32,301 nucleotides of DNA from Desulfurobacterium sp. (GTDB lineage: Bacteria; Aquificota; Aquificia; Desulfurobacteriales; Desulfurobacteriaceae), in the NCBI GenBank assembly GCA_026988135.1, contig JALSLT010000105.1, positions 1 to 32,301 on the forward strand. Direction: 5' to 3'. Position 1 is the first letter of the stretch. The number at the start of each line of letters is the position of its first letter. The translations under genes were made by a program, and so were the position numbers. The notes under the pieces were generated by a model. That model made no database searches. It had not been told where the DNA came from and saw nothing but the letters and a program-made list of their open reading frames with translations. Shown in pieces: positions 31,706 through 32,301 of this stretch.

Positions 31706-32301
31706 TTAAGGAGCTGGATATACTCCACCGGACAAAGTTCCATTAAGAGAATCTAAAGTTCCGTTAACAGTTCCGTTAAGGGAATCGAAAGTTCCATTAA
31801 CAATTTCCAAAGTTTCATTAACAGTTTCATTAAAATAGTCATACAAAAAAGAAACAGTATCATTAACTGCTTCTGCTAAATCTCCAATAGAACCGGAATT
31901 TATGGCAGCCGTAGTTAAATCTTGTATATTGCTTAAAATTATAGTTTCATTTGCAATTAACGTTTCATTTGCAACTAATTTTACATTTTGAATAGCATCA
32001 ACCACAGAGTCAACTATTTCATTAGTAGAATTTGTCACATTAGCAGCTTTAATAAGATTTTCCGAAAGATTATTTGTTAACTCTGCAATCGCTTCTATTT
32101 TCTCATCTTCAATCGATTTACCCACAATATTAATAGCTCCAATTGTCCCTGCAATTAAAGCTTTTGCTGAATCAGTTATATTTCCCCACTCCTCAACATA
32201 ATTAAAAGTCTCAGGATCCTTTATTCCCAAATTTTCTAGAGTTTCTTTTACATTAGAATCAACTGCTAAAAGAGTTGTAATAGGTGAAACTATACTTGCA
32301 T
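31706..32301 (-). CDS. C-terminal part of a sequon-rich, probably surface or secreted protein (5' end outside window)
   Basis: The frame is open to the window edge, giving 197 C-terminal residues. I do not recognise a named family. The segment SIVSPITTLLAVDSNVKETL resembles a short module found near the C terminus of some large bacterial surface proteins. There is no Cys. The last 95 residues are dominated by Asn-x-Thr units: NETLIANETI, then NETVNETLEIVNGTFDSLNG. In all I count 13 Asn-x-Ser/Thr sites in 197 residues. The acidic, Asn/Thr-rich composition and low base content of G and C suit a secreted or cell-wall protein. The strong hairpin after the gene marks its end. Confidence 0.6.
   Translation of the reverse strand, partial: ASIVSPITTLLAVDSNVKETLENLGIKDPETFNYVEEWGNITDSAKALIAGTIGAINIVGKSIEDEKIEAIAELTNNLSENLIKAANVTNSTNEIVDSVVDAIQNVKLVANETLIANETIILSNIQDLTTAAINSGSIGDLAEAVNDTVSFLYDYFNETVNETLEIVNGTFDSLNGTVNGTLDSLNGTLSGGVYPAP
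31736..31833 (-). repeat. Degenerate short tandem repeat encoding Asn-Gly/Glu-Thr units
   Basis: A variable unit of about 12-24 bases built on GTTAACGGAACT recurs roughly seven times with substitutions. It encodes the VNGT, LNGT and VNET repeats of the overlapping protein. Confidence 0.6.

Overview
The window reads as a chromosomal segment of a low-GC, Gram-negative, flagellated, probably thermophilic bacterium. LpxB and GmhB (lipid A and heptose synthesis) and the P- and L-ring proteins FlgI and FlgH show an outer membrane. Gene content and style (very tight operons, Lys/Glu-rich proteins, a hydrogenase-like chemoreceptor, bacterial SpeD) suggest a hydrogen-oxidising Aquificota of the Desulfurobacteriaceae type. 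That placement is inference.

Layout: (1) 1-609, plus strand: the end of infB and a small unknown gene, closed by a hairpin. (2) 611-922, minus: a decayed small gene. (3) 1046-15850, minus: 14 tightly packed genes that look like one ~14.8 kb motility transcription unit. In transcription order they are a minimal cheZ, a hydrogenase-like chemoreceptor, cheA, cheW, a soluble PAS chemoreceptor, cheV, cheY, flgF, flgG, flgA, flgH, flgI, flgJ and flhA. (4) 15863-17143, plus: ridA and rsmI behind a near-consensus promoter. (5) speD, minus. (6) 17831-23902, plus: gmhB-lpxB, then asd, a roadblock-like protein, a UPF0173 hydrolase, a patatin-like lipase, acylphosphatase, a LysM/degenerate-LytM protein and a small membrane protein. 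(7) 23874-30959, minus: a MEMO-family gene, then arsR-type regulator, trxA, trxB, a TlpA-like lipoprotein, engB, recN, a VanZ-like gene and a DUF4105 gene, nearly all overlapping by a few bases. (8) 31076-32301, minus: a frameshifted gene and the C-terminal part of a sequon-rich, probably surface-exposed protein that runs off the window.

How the genes work together: the large minus-strand unit couples signal input (two receptors without membrane segments), the kinase complex (CheA, CheW, CheV), the output regulator CheY, its probable phosphatase, and basal-body and export parts. No cheR or cheB is in the unit. The outstanding item is the receptor at 13234-15513. It joins two ferredoxin-type 4Fe-4S sites, an [FeFe]-hydrogenase H-cluster domain that keeps the four cluster cysteines but lacks the usual catalytic residues, another 4-Cys Fe-S domain, and an MCP signalling hairpin. 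This architecture is expected for H2- or redox-guided taxis. The thioredoxin operon led by a Cys-containing ArsR-type regulator is a second plausible redox circuit.
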